34,691 nt of DNA, from contig JAWXUH010000008.1 in the NCBI GenBank assembly GCA_044432745.1, positions 1-34,691 of the forward strand, written 5' to 3'. This stretch comes from CAKOSP01 sp044432745 (GTDB lineage Bacteria; Bacillota_I; Bacilli_A; RF39; UBA660). Under the pieces are notes generated by a model. That model searched no databases. It was not told the DNA's origin and saw only the letters and a program-made list of their open reading frames with translations. Position 1 is the stretch's first letter; every line of letters starts with the position of its first letter. Made by a program: the position numbers and the translations under genes. Shown piece after piece: positions 1 through 8,086 of the stretch.

Positions 1-1635
1 CGAAATACCTTTGAAATTTCAGTAGCAGAAAAAACTAGACTTTATGGAATGCTATCTAGTATTGGTGCAACACAAAAACAAATAAAACAAAGTGTTTTAA
101 AGGAAGGTTTTTATTTAGGTATAATAGGAATACCTATTGGAGTAATTAGTGGACTTCTTACAGGATTAATTTTAATCTTATTTATAAATCATTTTTTAGT
201 GTATCTTGATAGTGATTCGTTTTTTGTATTTAAAATATCGTGGTTTTCAGTAATAGTCGCTATATTATTATCAAGTCTAACGATATACTTATCTGCAATA
301 AAAAGTGCAAAAAAAGCAAGTAAGATAACAGAAATAGAAGCGATAAAAAATCAAAAGGATATTAAACTAAATTCTAAAAAATTAAATACTCCTAAATATA
401 TTGAAAGTATATTTAAAACAGGTGGAGTTTTAGCCTATAAAAATATGAAAAGGAATAAATCAAAATATAGAGCAACAGTAGTATCATTAATAGTAAGTAT
501 AACATCGTTCATAGCAATATCATATTTTGTAGAGATAGGATTTGCAATAGCACAAGATGATTTAGTGAATTATTCATACGATATATTAGTTGAAGTTAAA
601 AATCAAACTGATGAAAATACAATACGTATTCATGATGATATAGCAAATTTAGATTATGTAAAGCAGTATGTTACATATCAATCTAAAATGCTTTTTGTAG
701 ATGCTAAATATGCAGGTTTTGATTTAGAGGAAATGGCATTTGGTAATTATATATATTTTGAAGTTATAACAGTAAATGATGAAGCATACTTAGAATATAT
801 AAAAGAACTAGGTTTAGAATATGAGGAAACTGTAGATAAAGCATTTATCATTAGTAATGAACTAATAAGACAATCTGCAGACGGAAGTATACTAGAAGTA
901 CTTAATTTAATAGATGAAAAACATAAAACTATTGAAATGTATAAAGATGAATTTAAAATGGATATAGAGCTTACAAGTGGACACAGAAATTTAATGGGAC
1001 TAGAAAAATACGATAATGGATCAGCAAGAACGATTGTGCTTGTATCAAATGAATTATATAAAAAAATAGAAAATGAAGATAATGTTGTAAATACATATTT
1101 TAAAGCAGAGGATGTAAGAGGACTTCAAAGTTTATTAAATGATTATAAATATGAAAAAGCAGTTGATTTTGAAATGATAAATCTTAGTGAAGAAGCACAA
1201 CTAGAAAAAAACATAATACTATTTGTTTCATTTTTCTTATATGGATTTATTGGTGTAATAACATTAATTGGAATTACAAATATATTTAATACAATTACAA
1301 CTAATATGATGCTTAGACAAAGAGAATTTGCGATACTTAAATCAACAGGAATGACTAATAAAGAGTTTAATAATTCTGTAAGATTAGAAAGTGTATTTTT
1401 GGGAAGTAAAGCATTGTGCTTAGGTGTTGCATTTGGACTTATACTTGCATATCTAATGTATAAAGTATTAGAAAAATCAGAGGTAATGACAGGCTTTGAA
1501 TTTAGTATTCCATACAAATCAATAATACTCGCAATAGTATTTGTATTTATTATAGTAACACTAATAATGAAATATTCAATGTCTAAAATAAATAAGCAAA
1601 ATATTATAGAAACGATTAAAAATGAAAATATATAG
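1..1635 (+). CDS. FtsX-type ABC transporter permease, 5' end outside the window
   Basis: The frame is open from the first bases, with in-frame residues before the first ATG at 49, so the gene begins upstream and only its C-terminal part is seen. Counting from that ATG, membrane segments lie at about 21-46, 64-86 and 142-166, then an extracellular region of about 215 residues (170-385), then segments at 389-413, 450-473 and 490-508. The stretch REFAILKSTGMTNKEF (425-440) is typical of FtsX-like permeases, as is the similar block at the very start. Such permeases work with an ATPase to move or sense peptides, lipids or antibiotics at the membrane. The two-component system directly downstream recalls Bce-type peptide-antibiotic detoxification modules, but the large loop follows the third visible segment and the full topology cannot be counted. 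Family assignment is firm; substrate is unknown. Confidence 0.85.
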   Translation, partial: RNTFEISVAEKTRLYGMLSSIGATQKQIKQSVLKEGFYLGIIGIPIGVISGLLTGLILILFINHFLVYLDSDSFFVFKISWFSVIVAILLSSLTIYLSAIKSAKKASKITEIEAIKNQKDIKLNSKKLNTPKYIESIFKTGGVLAYKNMKRNKSKYRATVVSLIVSITSFIAISYFVEIGFAIAQDDLVNYSYDILVEVKNQTDENTIRIHDDIANLDYVKQYVTYQSKMLFVDAKYAGFDLEEMAFGNYIYFEVITVNDEAYLEYIKELGLEYEETVDKAFIISNELIRQSADGSILEVLNLIDEKHKTIEMYKDEFKMDIELTSGHRNLMGLEKYDNGSARTIVLVSNELYKKIENEDNVVNTYFKAEDVRGLQSLLNDYKYEKAVDFEMINLSEEAQLEKNIILFVSFFLYGFIGVITLIGITNIFNTITTNMMLRQREFAILKSTGMTNKEFNNSVRLESVFLGSKALCLGVAFGLILAYLMYKVLEKSEVMTGFEFSIPYKSIILAIVFVFIIVTLIMKYSMSKINKQNIIETIKNENI

Positions 1636-1642
1636 ATTTTAG

Positions 1643-1681
1643 AAGGGAACTGTTTAAAGTTCCCTTTAAATATAGTATAAT
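1643..1681 (+). promoter_or_regulatory. hairpin overlapping the promoter of the two-component system
   Basis: A perfect 9-bp inverted repeat (1643-1651 with 1658-1666, six-base loop) follows the permease stop. It has no proper T tract, so as a terminator it would be weak. A consensus TATAAT lies at 1676-1681; 17 bp upstream, TTTAAA (1653-1658) could be the -35 and falls inside the hairpin. The repeat may therefore be an operator, a weak terminator, or both. The -10 is clear; the rest is inference. Confidence 0.45.
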
Positions 1682-1704
1682 AGATAAAAAGAGTTGGGGG
1701 AAAT

Positions 1705-2337
1705 TTGAAAAAAATATTACTAGTTGAAGACGATAATGAAATAGTAGAAGTATTGCAATACATATTAGAAAAATCATATGTAGTAGAAGTTGCAAAAACA
1801 AAAGAAGAAGCAAGCAAATTAATAATGAATAAATATGATATAGCAGTTTTAGATATTTGTCTTCCAGATGGAGAGTCATTTGATATTAGCAAAGATATAA
1901 AATGTCCAATTGTATATTTAACAGCCAAAGACGATGAAGAAACTGTGCTTAAAGGTTTATCACTTGGCGAGGAATATATAACAAAGCCTTTTAAAGCTAA
2001 AGAATTATTAATGAGAATTGAAAAGATATTACAAAGAACAGGGAGTAATAACTTATATCATAAAGATATAACGATAGATATGAGTTCTATGGGGGTATAT
2101 GTAGAAAATAGGCAAATAAATATAACATCTTTAGAATATAAAATTATAGAAATGTTATTTGAAAATATAGGAAAAACTATTACAAGAGATAAACTAGCAG
2201 ATCTAATTTATAAAAGTACTGAAAAATATGTAGAAGATAATACTGTAAGTGTTTATATAAAAAGAATTAGGGATAAGTTAGATAGAGATTATATAAAAAC
2301 ATTAAAAAGGATAGGGTATATAGTTGAAAAAGATTAG
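1705..2337 (+). CDS. OmpR/PhoB-family response regulator
   Basis: A 210-residue DNA-binding response regulator, normal length for the family. The receiver domain (1-115) has the acidic pair D9/D10, the phospho-acceptor D50 in VLDICLPDG, T73 and K94 in the TKPF motif. One residue seems to be missing just before TKPF relative to the usual GADDY (here GEEY). A linker leads to a winged-helix DNA-binding domain (about 120-208) with the usual VYIKRIRDKL recognition-helix region. It starts at TTG, fixed by the MKKILLVEDD start and a GGGGG ribosome site just upstream. It overlaps the histidine kinase by 14 bases, so the two are probably translationally coupled. It likely responds to envelope stress or antimicrobial peptides together with the adjacent permease; the target is inferred from context only. 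Confidence 0.95.
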   Translation: MKKILLVEDDNEIVEVLQYILEKSYVVEVAKTKEEASKLIMNKYDIAVLDICLPDGESFDISKDIKCPIVYLTAKDDEETVLKGLSLGEEYITKPFKAKELLMRIEKILQRTGSNNLYHKDITIDMSSMGVYVENRQINITSLEYKIIEMLFENIGKTITRDKLADLIYKSTEKYVEDNTVSVYIKRIRDKLDRDYIKTLKRIGYIVEKD

Positions 2338-3517
2338 TTTAATAGGTATTGTAGTAGTAGTAATAGTTACATTAACAACATACTTAAATTATATAATATA
2401 TAATAATCATTATAATGAAAAGCTTTTAAATATAGTAAATCAGTTAATAATAAATAATGAAGAAATAGATGTAAACGATGTTGCAAGTATTTTAAAAAAT
2501 CCAGAAGATATAGATGTTAATTTATTAGAACAATATGGGTATAGCACCCAAGATGTATATTTTTCAAATGAAATGGTAGAAAAGATTAGTATAAATGTAG
2601 CTATGAATATATTAATAGTAGTACTTGTTCTTAGTAGTTATAAATATATATATGGAAAAAAGCGAAAATCAAATTTAAAAGAAATTAATGATATAATTTT
2701 GTTATTAGATGGTATTAATAAAGGTAATTTTGATATTGAGATAGAAAAATATTTAGAAACGGATTTTTCTAAACTGAGAAATACAATTTATAAAACAACA
2801 GTGTTATTAAAAGAACAAACTGAATTTTTAACTAATGATAGAGTATTACTTAAAAATAATTTAGCAGATGTATCACATCAAATCAGAACACCACTAACAT
2901 CAATTAGTTTGATGTTAGAAAGTATAATAGATGATAAAGATATGGATAGTAGTAAAAAGGAAGAATTTTTAAATAAGATATATAATAAAATAGAAAGTGT
3001 AAATTATTTAGTAGAAGTTTTATTAAAACTCTCAAAATTTGATGCAAGTAGTATTGAGTTTAAACAAGAATATACTTCTGTTTATGAACTGCTTGAAAAT
3101 ATTAAAGGATCATTAGAAGACTTGGCTAGAGAAAAAAAGGTTAATATAAAGATAAATGTGAATGATAATATTAATATTAAATGCGATAGAAGATGGCAAG
3201 AAGAAGCTATTGGGAATATTGTAAAAAACGCAATCGATTATTCTAGTATTAATGGAGTAGTAGAAATTAATGTAGAAGACAATAATTTTTATACTAAAAT
3301 AATAATTAAAGATAATGGACAAGGTATGTCAAAAGAAGAATTAATAAAAGTTTTTACCAGATTTTATAAAAGTGAAAATTCTAAAGGATTTGGTATTGGT
3401 CTTAATTTAGCAAAAACAATTATTGAAAAAGATAATGGAGAAGTGAATGTAGAGTCAGAAAAAGGAAAATATACTATGTTTACTATAAAGTATTTTAAAA
3501 ATCTAATAGAAAAGTAA
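2324..3517 (+). CDS. membrane sensor histidine kinase
   Basis: A 397-residue kinase partner of the upstream regulator. Two membrane segments (about 4-26 and 88-106) flank an extracytoplasmic loop of roughly 60 residues. That is longer than the tiny loop of BceS-type intramembrane sensors, so it may sense directly. A linker follows, then the dimerisation helix with phospho-acceptor H185 in SHQIRTPLTS, the N box around N298-N302 (GNIVKNA), the G1 box DNGQG (330-334) and the G2 box GFGIGL (355-360). The catalytic residues look intact. TTG start with an AGGG ribosome site about seven bases upstream, inside the end of the regulator gene. No terminator was found downstream. Confidence 0.95.
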   Translation: MKKISLIGIVVVVIVTLTTYLNYIIYNNHYNEKLLNIVNQLIINNEEIDVNDVASILKNPEDIDVNLLEQYGYSTQDVYFSNEMVEKISINVAMNILIVVLVLSSYKYIYGKKRKSNLKEINDIILLLDGINKGNFDIEIEKYLETDFSKLRNTIYKTTVLLKEQTEFLTNDRVLLKNNLADVSHQIRTPLTSISLMLESIIDDKDMDSSKKEEFLNKIYNKIESVNYLVEVLLKLSKFDASSIEFKQEYTSVYELLENIKGSLEDLAREKKVNIKINVNDNINIKCDRRWQEEAIGNIVKNAIDYSSINGVVEINVEDNNFYTKIIIKDNGQGMSKEELIKVFTRFYKSENSKGFGIGLNLAKTIIEKDNGEVNVESEKGKYTMFTIKYFKNLIEK

Positions 3518-3738
3518 TCAATATAAAGAAAAACGTAACTTTATAGTAAAGAAGACTAAAATTTGATTTTTCCTATTATTATCTTAAAGGATTTTGTTTA
3601 TATTTTCTGCATTTTCTAATTCCAGTATGTGCAAAAGATAACATAGTTGATATTCCTCTAGATATTTGAGTAATCCATATTATTATTTTATTTTCAAACG
3701 ATTTACTCCGCTTAATTACCTTTATTATTAACAATATT

Positions 3739-5553
3739 TTATTTATTTTTTATGTTTTTTTCTACACTCTCATTAGAAAAATTATTCTTTATTTTATTTT
3801 TATAATATTCTAAAATAGTATATCTCTTTTTTAATTCATTTTTCAATTCGTTTTTTACATTTCTATTTATAATGTAATCTGAATTGAATTTATGATTGTC
3901 AATCATAAAAAACATTCCAGCTTTCTTTAAATATGACAAATCACATTTTTTTAGTTTTATATTATGTGGTAAAAAATCCATTCCCACTTCTTCACATAAT
4001 GGTAGCTCTAGTACAGGTAAATCTAAATTCTGACTTAAAAAATAATTTCCTATCGTTCTAACATTTTTAATATTTAATCCTATTAAAGATTCATTGTTTT
4101 TTAAAAAATTATTTTGAATTTTTTCCAGTTTTTCTGCTCTAAACCATTTAAGATTTACTGCAGAAACTAAAAAATTATTTCCTACTTCTTTAATATTTGG
4201 TAAATCTATTTTTTTAACAGCTATATTTTTATACATAAAGTCACTTTCAACTTTTTTTAATGATGGTAAATCAACTTCTTCGAGGTATTTAGAATCATAT
4301 AAAAAATAATCATCTGCAGTTTTTAAAGATGGTAAGCTAATTTTTTTAAGATTATTATATCTTATAAATCCACTATCAACATGTTCTAAATTAGGCATAT
4401 AAATTTCTTCAAGATTATAGCACTTATTTAAGAAATTCATACTAACACTTTTTACATTTTTTAGTTTAATGCATTTTAATTTATCGAATCTTTGACGTGA
4501 AAAAAAATCTTCTACATCAACTAAATTAGGCATATCTATTGAAATGATTTGATTACTATCATTTATTATAAAAACAGAATCTTCTTCATATCGTTTATCT
4601 TTTAATGTTATTATTTTTATTTTTTTATGATCTTTATCTACTTCATTTTTAACATTAACTTTAAATGTTTCGTTTTTATCTGGAATCATAAAGTTTTTAT
4701 TACAATTTAATATTTTTATACCTTCACCTGATAATGATAATAAAAATGTTTCCATAAGAATATACTTTGATTTATCATAATGTTTTTCTCCATCGTACCC
4801 TAATGTAATATTATCGATGCAATAATAAATACCATTAGACTCAACGTTATATTTATAATATTTTCCATTTTTTTGAATATATCTAGGCATTTCAAAATAT
4901 TTTCTATAAATATTTGGTACATTATATTTGTATTTGCTTATAAAAGCATTTGTTAAATTTTTACATATTAGTTCTAAATTATTACCATATGTAGCATTAG
5001 GATTTTCGACACTATGATTATACCTACTAATTATTGAAATGTTATTATAAGTTCCTTTGCTAAATTGCACACACAAAACAGATGTACTATAATCATCTTC
5101 TTTATTTGGTTTATTGCTTCTTTTTATTGTTTCAACATTATTCTTTATTAAAAAATATATATCTGAATGTTTCAATCTATTACTGTTAAATGTACAAAGT
5201 ATTTCTTCTTTTATATAATATTTTTTGAATTTTTCTAATTCTTCATTGGTTTCTACTTTAAAAAAATTATAATTCACATTTTTCAGCAATTCCTCGATAT
5301 CATAATTTATATCATCTTCAACTGATTCTTCATTATGCATTTCATTATAATAACTAAAAATAAAATTTTTAAAATCATCTTTTTTATCATTTGAAATTAA
5401 ATCTTCTGCAAGACATCTATGATTATAAAATGTTTTTACTAATATAGTTTTTAAAATATTTTCTTCTTCTAATATAGTTGGAAATAATTCACGGCATAAC
5501 TGCATCATATTTTCACTGTAATTTTTTTTTACCCATTTTAATTCTTTATTCAT
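3739..5553 (-). CDS. leucine-rich-repeat protein of unknown function
   Basis: A protein of about 604 residues. The C-terminal part (about 335-555) has around nine repeats of some 23 residues of the BspA/LRR_5 kind, with recurring xLPSLKxV and xFLxxNxxL patterns. The N-terminal 330 residues are not repetitive and include SRYNHSVENPNATYGNN (about 176-192). I recall this region from uncharacterised LRR proteins of gut Firmicutes, a recollection I could not verify. There is no signal peptide or membrane segment, so it is probably cytoplasmic, unlike secreted BspA proteins. The start at 5553 is chosen over the in-frame ATG at 5577 because AGGGG sits at 5561-5565 and the predicted transcription start is near 5572. 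It lies alone on the minus strand beside decayed gene fragments, suggesting an acquired accessory gene. Function unknown. Confidence 0.8.
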   Translation of the reverse strand: MNKELKWVKKNYSENMMQLCRELFPTILEEENILKTILVKTFYNHRCLAEDLISNDKKDDFKNFIFSYYNEMHNEESVEDDINYDIEELLKNVNYNFFKVETNEELEKFKKYYIKEEILCTFNSNRLKHSDIYFLIKNNVETIKRSNKPNKEDDYSTSVLCVQFSKGTYNNISIISRYNHSVENPNATYGNNLELICKNLTNAFISKYKYNVPNIYRKYFEMPRYIQKNGKYYKYNVESNGIYYCIDNITLGYDGEKHYDKSKYILMETFLLSLSGEGIKILNCNKNFMIPDKNETFKVNVKNEVDKDHKKIKIITLKDKRYEEDSVFIINDSNQIISIDMPNLVDVEDFFSRQRFDKLKCIKLKNVKSVSMNFLNKCYNLEEIYMPNLEHVDSGFIRYNNLKKISLPSLKTADDYFLYDSKYLEEVDLPSLKKVESDFMYKNIAVKKIDLPNIKEVGNNFLVSAVNLKWFRAEKLEKIQNNFLKNNESLIGLNIKNVRTIGNYFLSQNLDLPVLELPLCEEVGMDFLPHNIKLKKCDLSYLKKAGMFFMIDNHKFNSDYIINRNVKNELKNELKKRYTILEYYKNKIKNNFSNESVEKNIKNK

Positions 5554-5578
5554 TATAATTCCCCTCATTAATCGCAAT

Positions 5579-5607
5579 ACTATATCATACTTTTATTATG
5601 TTGTAAA
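5579..5607 (-). promoter_or_regulatory. sigma-A-type promoter of the LRR gene
   Basis: Read on the minus strand: TTTACA (5602-5607), a 17-bp spacer, and TATAGT (5579-5584). The predicted transcription start is near 5572, leaving a leader of about 19 bases that holds the ribosome site at 5561-5565. This supports the start codon at 5553. Confidence 0.7.
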
Positions 5608-5609
5608 AA

Positions 5610-5849
5610 CTAAATTACGGTAAAAACGATGATTTATTATTTCCAGATGATATATTAACATTTACTTATTGAGCTGTTATTGAAAGTGTTTTTTATAAAT
5701 ATAAAGGCAAAAAAAATATTAAAGAGGAAGTATATGATAAGGAAACTTTATCTTCTAACGTTGATGAACTACCAACAAAAAGTAGAATATTATTTGCAAA
5801 GAATGAAAATTTAAAAGTTTCTAATATTGATAGAACATTAAAAAAATAG
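5610..5849 (+). pseudogene. decayed gene fragment with an in-frame TGA
   Basis: One frame (codons ending at the TAG at 5847-5849) gives about 78 residues of protein-like sequence, for example LLFPDDILTFTY, then a TGA at 5670-5672, then AVIESVFYKYKGKK and a charged tail. No start codon with a ribosome site precedes it. It looks like the C-terminal remnant of a lost gene. The residue at the TGA would be Trp in Mollicutes-type code 4, giving TYWAVIES. No homologue recognised. A small inverted repeat, TCCAAC/GTTGGA, follows at about 5850-5871. Confidence 0.4.
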
Positions 5850-5908
5850 TCCAACATTTACAAAAGTTGGATGAGATTAAAATAAGAAAAATGAGATTGT
5901 ATAGCTAA

Positions 5909-6178
5909 AAAATCGACATACGAATATATATATATGAGTTACCCGTAAATTTTAAAATATTAATTGTAGATTGTTTTGATGGACAATACGCTTTTCTATA
6001 TTTAAGGAAAGGGTTTAATGTTACACGCTACGAAACAGATGAATTATTATTAAATGGCGGATGATTTGGAGAATATTCTTTAATTTGAATAAAAGAAAAA
6101 GTGAAATTTTTTAGATTTGATAATCAAATAAAAATAATAGAAAGATATTTTATTGACGAAAACGGTATTGAAAAATAA
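5909..6178 (+). pseudogene. decayed fragment, methyltransferase-like, with two in-frame TGAs
   Basis: One frame from 5909 to the TAA at 6176-6178 gives about 89 codons with two internal TGAs (6062-6064 and 6086-6088). It reads KILIVDCFDGQYAFLYLRKG at its centre, with spacing like motif I of Rossmann-fold AdoMet methyltransferases (D-x-x-x-G-x-Y), although the usual glycines are poorly kept. Around the TGAs the text is NGG-stop-FGEYSLI-stop-IKEKVKFF, both positions where Trp would read well. No start or ribosome site seen. Together with the preceding fragment, the 5554-6243 stretch holds only gene remnants as far as I can see. The methyltransferase call is weak. Confidence 0.35.
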
Positions 6179-6243
6179 AATAATTATAATTTTTTAATAA
6201 GTCTGCAAGTGAAATAAACTGTCTAAGTGATAATAAAAAAAGA

Positions 6244-6273
6244 TTAGTAAACGCTGAAATAATATGTTACAAT
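6244..6273 (+). promoter_or_regulatory. probable promoter of the 200-aa orphan gene
   Basis: TACAAT at 6268-6273 is a good -10. The best -35 is TTAGTA at 6244-6249 with an 18-bp spacer, which is weak. A strong ribosome site, GAGGGG, follows before the ATG at 6296. Confidence 0.4.
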
Positions 6274-6295
6274 AACATTGAAATGAGAGGGGAAT

Positions 6296-6898
6296 ATGAA
6301 AAAAAATCTAATAAACAATTCAACAAATGGTATATTTAATACTAAAGAAGAGATATTTAAAATAGTTAATAATCATTTGAAAGTTAAGGATAATACGCTT
6401 AAAATAGATATTAATTTAATGCCAATTTTAGGAACGAATGAAAGTTTAGTAACAATATTACTTTCTGAGGGAGTTAGAACAACCAAAAATGGTTGGGAAT
6501 TTTATTCTTGCGATAAAGCATTAGGGCTTCATGTTTGTGAAAAACAAGAAACTGTATATACAAATATAACATCAAATGATTATTCTTTATTTGTTTCTGA
6601 ATTGTTGAATGATATTGTAGAAAACTATGCATATAGTGATTATTATTCATGTTATCTTTATAAGCGAAAGAAATATTTTGAGATGCTACCACCAAGATTT
6701 CCATCTGGTATGAATTTTAAATTACATCCACAATATGGATTTGAAAAAGATTTACCTATATTTGTTGGTGATACTAGTCCTGAAAATGTTGTTTTAGTTT
6801 ATATTGAAGAGGAAAATAAACCAGAAATAACTGATTTAATTAATAACTATAACGATAAATTAAAAGAAATAATAAATGACGCAACTAAACAAAGATAG
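6296..6898 (+). CDS. orphan protein of unknown function
   Basis: A 200-residue soluble protein with no signal peptide or membrane segment, not recognised. It has a well-placed GAGGGG ribosome site and its own likely promoter, so it appears to be expressed. It contains one Trp, three Cys and a run of aromatic residues in the middle (YAYSDYYSCYLYKRKKYFEM, about 111-130), followed by PPRFPSGMNF and a lysine- and glutamate-rich C-terminal helix. It converges on ftsW, separated by 27 bases. Base composition resembles the neighbouring accessory genes, and it lies just after decayed fragments, so it may be part of the same acquired patch. It is a real gene on coding grounds; no function can be given. 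Confidence 0.6.
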   Translation: MKKNLINNSTNGIFNTKEEIFKIVNNHLKVKDNTLKIDINLMPILGTNESLVTILLSEGVRTTKNGWEFYSCDKALGLHVCEKQETVYTNITSNDYSLFVSELLNDIVENYAYSDYYSCYLYKRKKYFEMLPPRFPSGMNFKLHPQYGFEKDLPIFVGDTSPENVVLVYIEEENKPEITDLINNYNDKLKEIINDATKQR

Positions 6899-6899
6899 A

Positions 6900-6924
6900 A
6901 ACTTTATTCTGAAAGTTACTTTTA
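6900..6924. terminator. weak hairpin between convergent genes
   Basis: AACTTT (6900-6905) pairs with AAAGTT (6912-6917) around a six-base loop, followed by ACTTTTAATT. Six A/T-rich pairs only. It could end transcripts from either side, but the call is weak. Confidence 0.25.
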
Positions 6925-6925
6925 A

Positions 6926-8008
6926 TTAATTCCTACTTATATTTAAAACTATACCAATCATAGCAAATGATATAAGTAGGGAAGATCCTCCGTATGATAT
7001 GAAAGGTAGAGTAATTCCAGTTATTGGTAGCAAACCTGTTACAACCGATAAATTGAGTGTTGCTTGAACTAAGAGAGAAGAACCTATACCAAAGCTTAAA
7101 TATTTTGCAAATAAGTCTTCTTGTCGTAAGGAAATTTGTGTGATTTTGAAAAAAATATAAAAGAAGAATAATGTAACTATGAGTACTCCTAAAAAACCAA
7201 ATTCTTCACTAATTATAGAAAATATAAAATCCGTTTGTGGTTCTGGTAAGTAAAAATTCTTTTGTCTTGAAGATAGGAATCCTTGTCCAAGTAATCCACC
7301 TGGTCCTATAGCATATAGTGATTGTATTATTTGGAATCCTGAACCAAGAGGATCACTCCAAGGATCTAAGAATGATGTTATTCTAGCTAGTCTATAAGGT
7401 GCTGCTATGATTAAACCTCCTAAAGCTAAACTAGCTAACGCTCCAATTTTGAAAAAAAACTTAACGTCGATACCACTTATATATATAAGTAATACATTTG
7501 TCAAAATTATAACAAAACCAGTTCCAAAGTCAGGTTCTAACATTATTAAAAGAAAAACAAAGACTATAATTCCTAGCAATGGAATTATATTTTTAATTTT
7601 ATTATTGTTATGCACTTTATTAACGTCTAAATAATATGAAGAATATATTATGATTGCTATCTTAGCAAATTCGCTTGGTTGAACTCCAAGTGATCCTATT
7701 CCAAACCAACTTCTAGAACCATTTCTTACTATTCCTATTCCAGGTATTAATACTAATATCAAAAGAGCAAGAGCTATGAAAAAAATTAATTTTGAATATT
7801 TTTTGAAGAAGTTATAATCTATATTTGATAAAGTTAATGCTACAAAAATTCCTAAAATTAAAAAAGTACCTTGGGATTTTACAAATTTAAATGCATCATT
7901 AAATTTATACATTGCCCAAATATGACTTGCTGAATATATCATTATTACACCAAATACTGATAATAATACAATACACATAAGTAATTTATAATCTATATTT
8001 TTTTTCAT
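6926..8008 (-). CDS. ftsW: FtsW/SpoVE-type lipid II glycosyltransferase (SEDS family)
   Basis: A 360-residue polytopic membrane protein with about ten membrane segments, of the SEDS family that polymerises lipid II into glycan strands with a partner class b PBP. Key motifs: GSRSWFGIGSLGVQPSEFAK (97-116), EPDFGTGF (158-165), the extracellular YLPEPQTDF (253-261) whose Asp260 matches the conserved catalytic-site Asp, and LPITGITLPFISYGGSS (327-343). The loop DPWSDPLGSGFQIIQSLYAI is closer to FtsW/SpoVE than RodA. Septal FtsW and sporulation SpoVE cannot be told apart here; the sporulation genes nearby make SpoVE possible. No Shine-Dalgarno site is visible before the ATG at 8008. It stands alone on the minus strand, divergent from the next gene. 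Confidence 0.92.
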   Translation of the reverse strand: MKKNIDYKLLMCIVLLSVFGVIMIYSASHIWAMYKFNDAFKFVKSQGTFLILGIFVALTLSNIDYNFFKKYSKLIFFIALALLILVLIPGIGIVRNGSRSWFGIGSLGVQPSEFAKIAIIIYSSYYLDVNKVHNNNKIKNIIPLLGIIVFVFLLIMLEPDFGTGFVIILTNVLLIYISGIDVKFFFKIGALASLALGGLIIAAPYRLARITSFLDPWSDPLGSGFQIIQSLYAIGPGGLLGQGFLSSRQKNFYLPEPQTDFIFSIISEEFGFLGVLIVTLFFFYIFFKITQISLRQEDLFAKYLSFGIGSSLLVQATLNLSVVTGLLPITGITLPFISYGGSSLLISFAMIGIVLNISRN

Positions 8009-8017
8009 TATTAATAA

Positions 8018-8023
8018 ATTATA
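8018..8023 (-). promoter_or_regulatory. -10 box very close to the ftsW start
   Basis: On the minus strand a perfect TATAAT lies at 8018-8023, without a good -35. Transcription from it would begin near 8011, only a few bases before the start codon, giving a near-leaderless mRNA. This fits the missing ribosome site, but the box may be chance in such AT-rich DNA. Confidence 0.3.
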
Positions 8024-8053
8024 TTAAAAAAACTGTATTTAATGTTACATATA

Positions 8054-8062
8054 TGTTATAAT
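8054..8062 (+). promoter_or_regulatory. extended -10 promoter of the HExxH protein gene
   Basis: TG-T-TATAAT (8054-8062) is a full extended -10. No clear -35. The ribosome site AGGGGTG and the ATG at 8087 follow, which excludes the upstream in-frame ATG at 8042 as the start. Confidence 0.55.
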
Positions 8063-8086
8063 AGCTTAAAAATTTTAGGGGTGTTT

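Noticed and set aside
1143..1928. A long open frame on the minus strand
   Set aside because: It lies opposite the end of the permease gene and the start of the response regulator, both certain genes, and its composition is typical of an AT-rich antisense frame.
3579..3734. A 51-codon minus-strand frame with protein-like text (SKSFENKIIIWITQISRGIS) downstream of the LRR gene
   Set aside because: It has only a TTG without a ribosome site, and a second frame over the same bases also looks protein-like (YLEEYQLCYLLHILELEN). It may be a remnant, but it cannot be supported as a gene.
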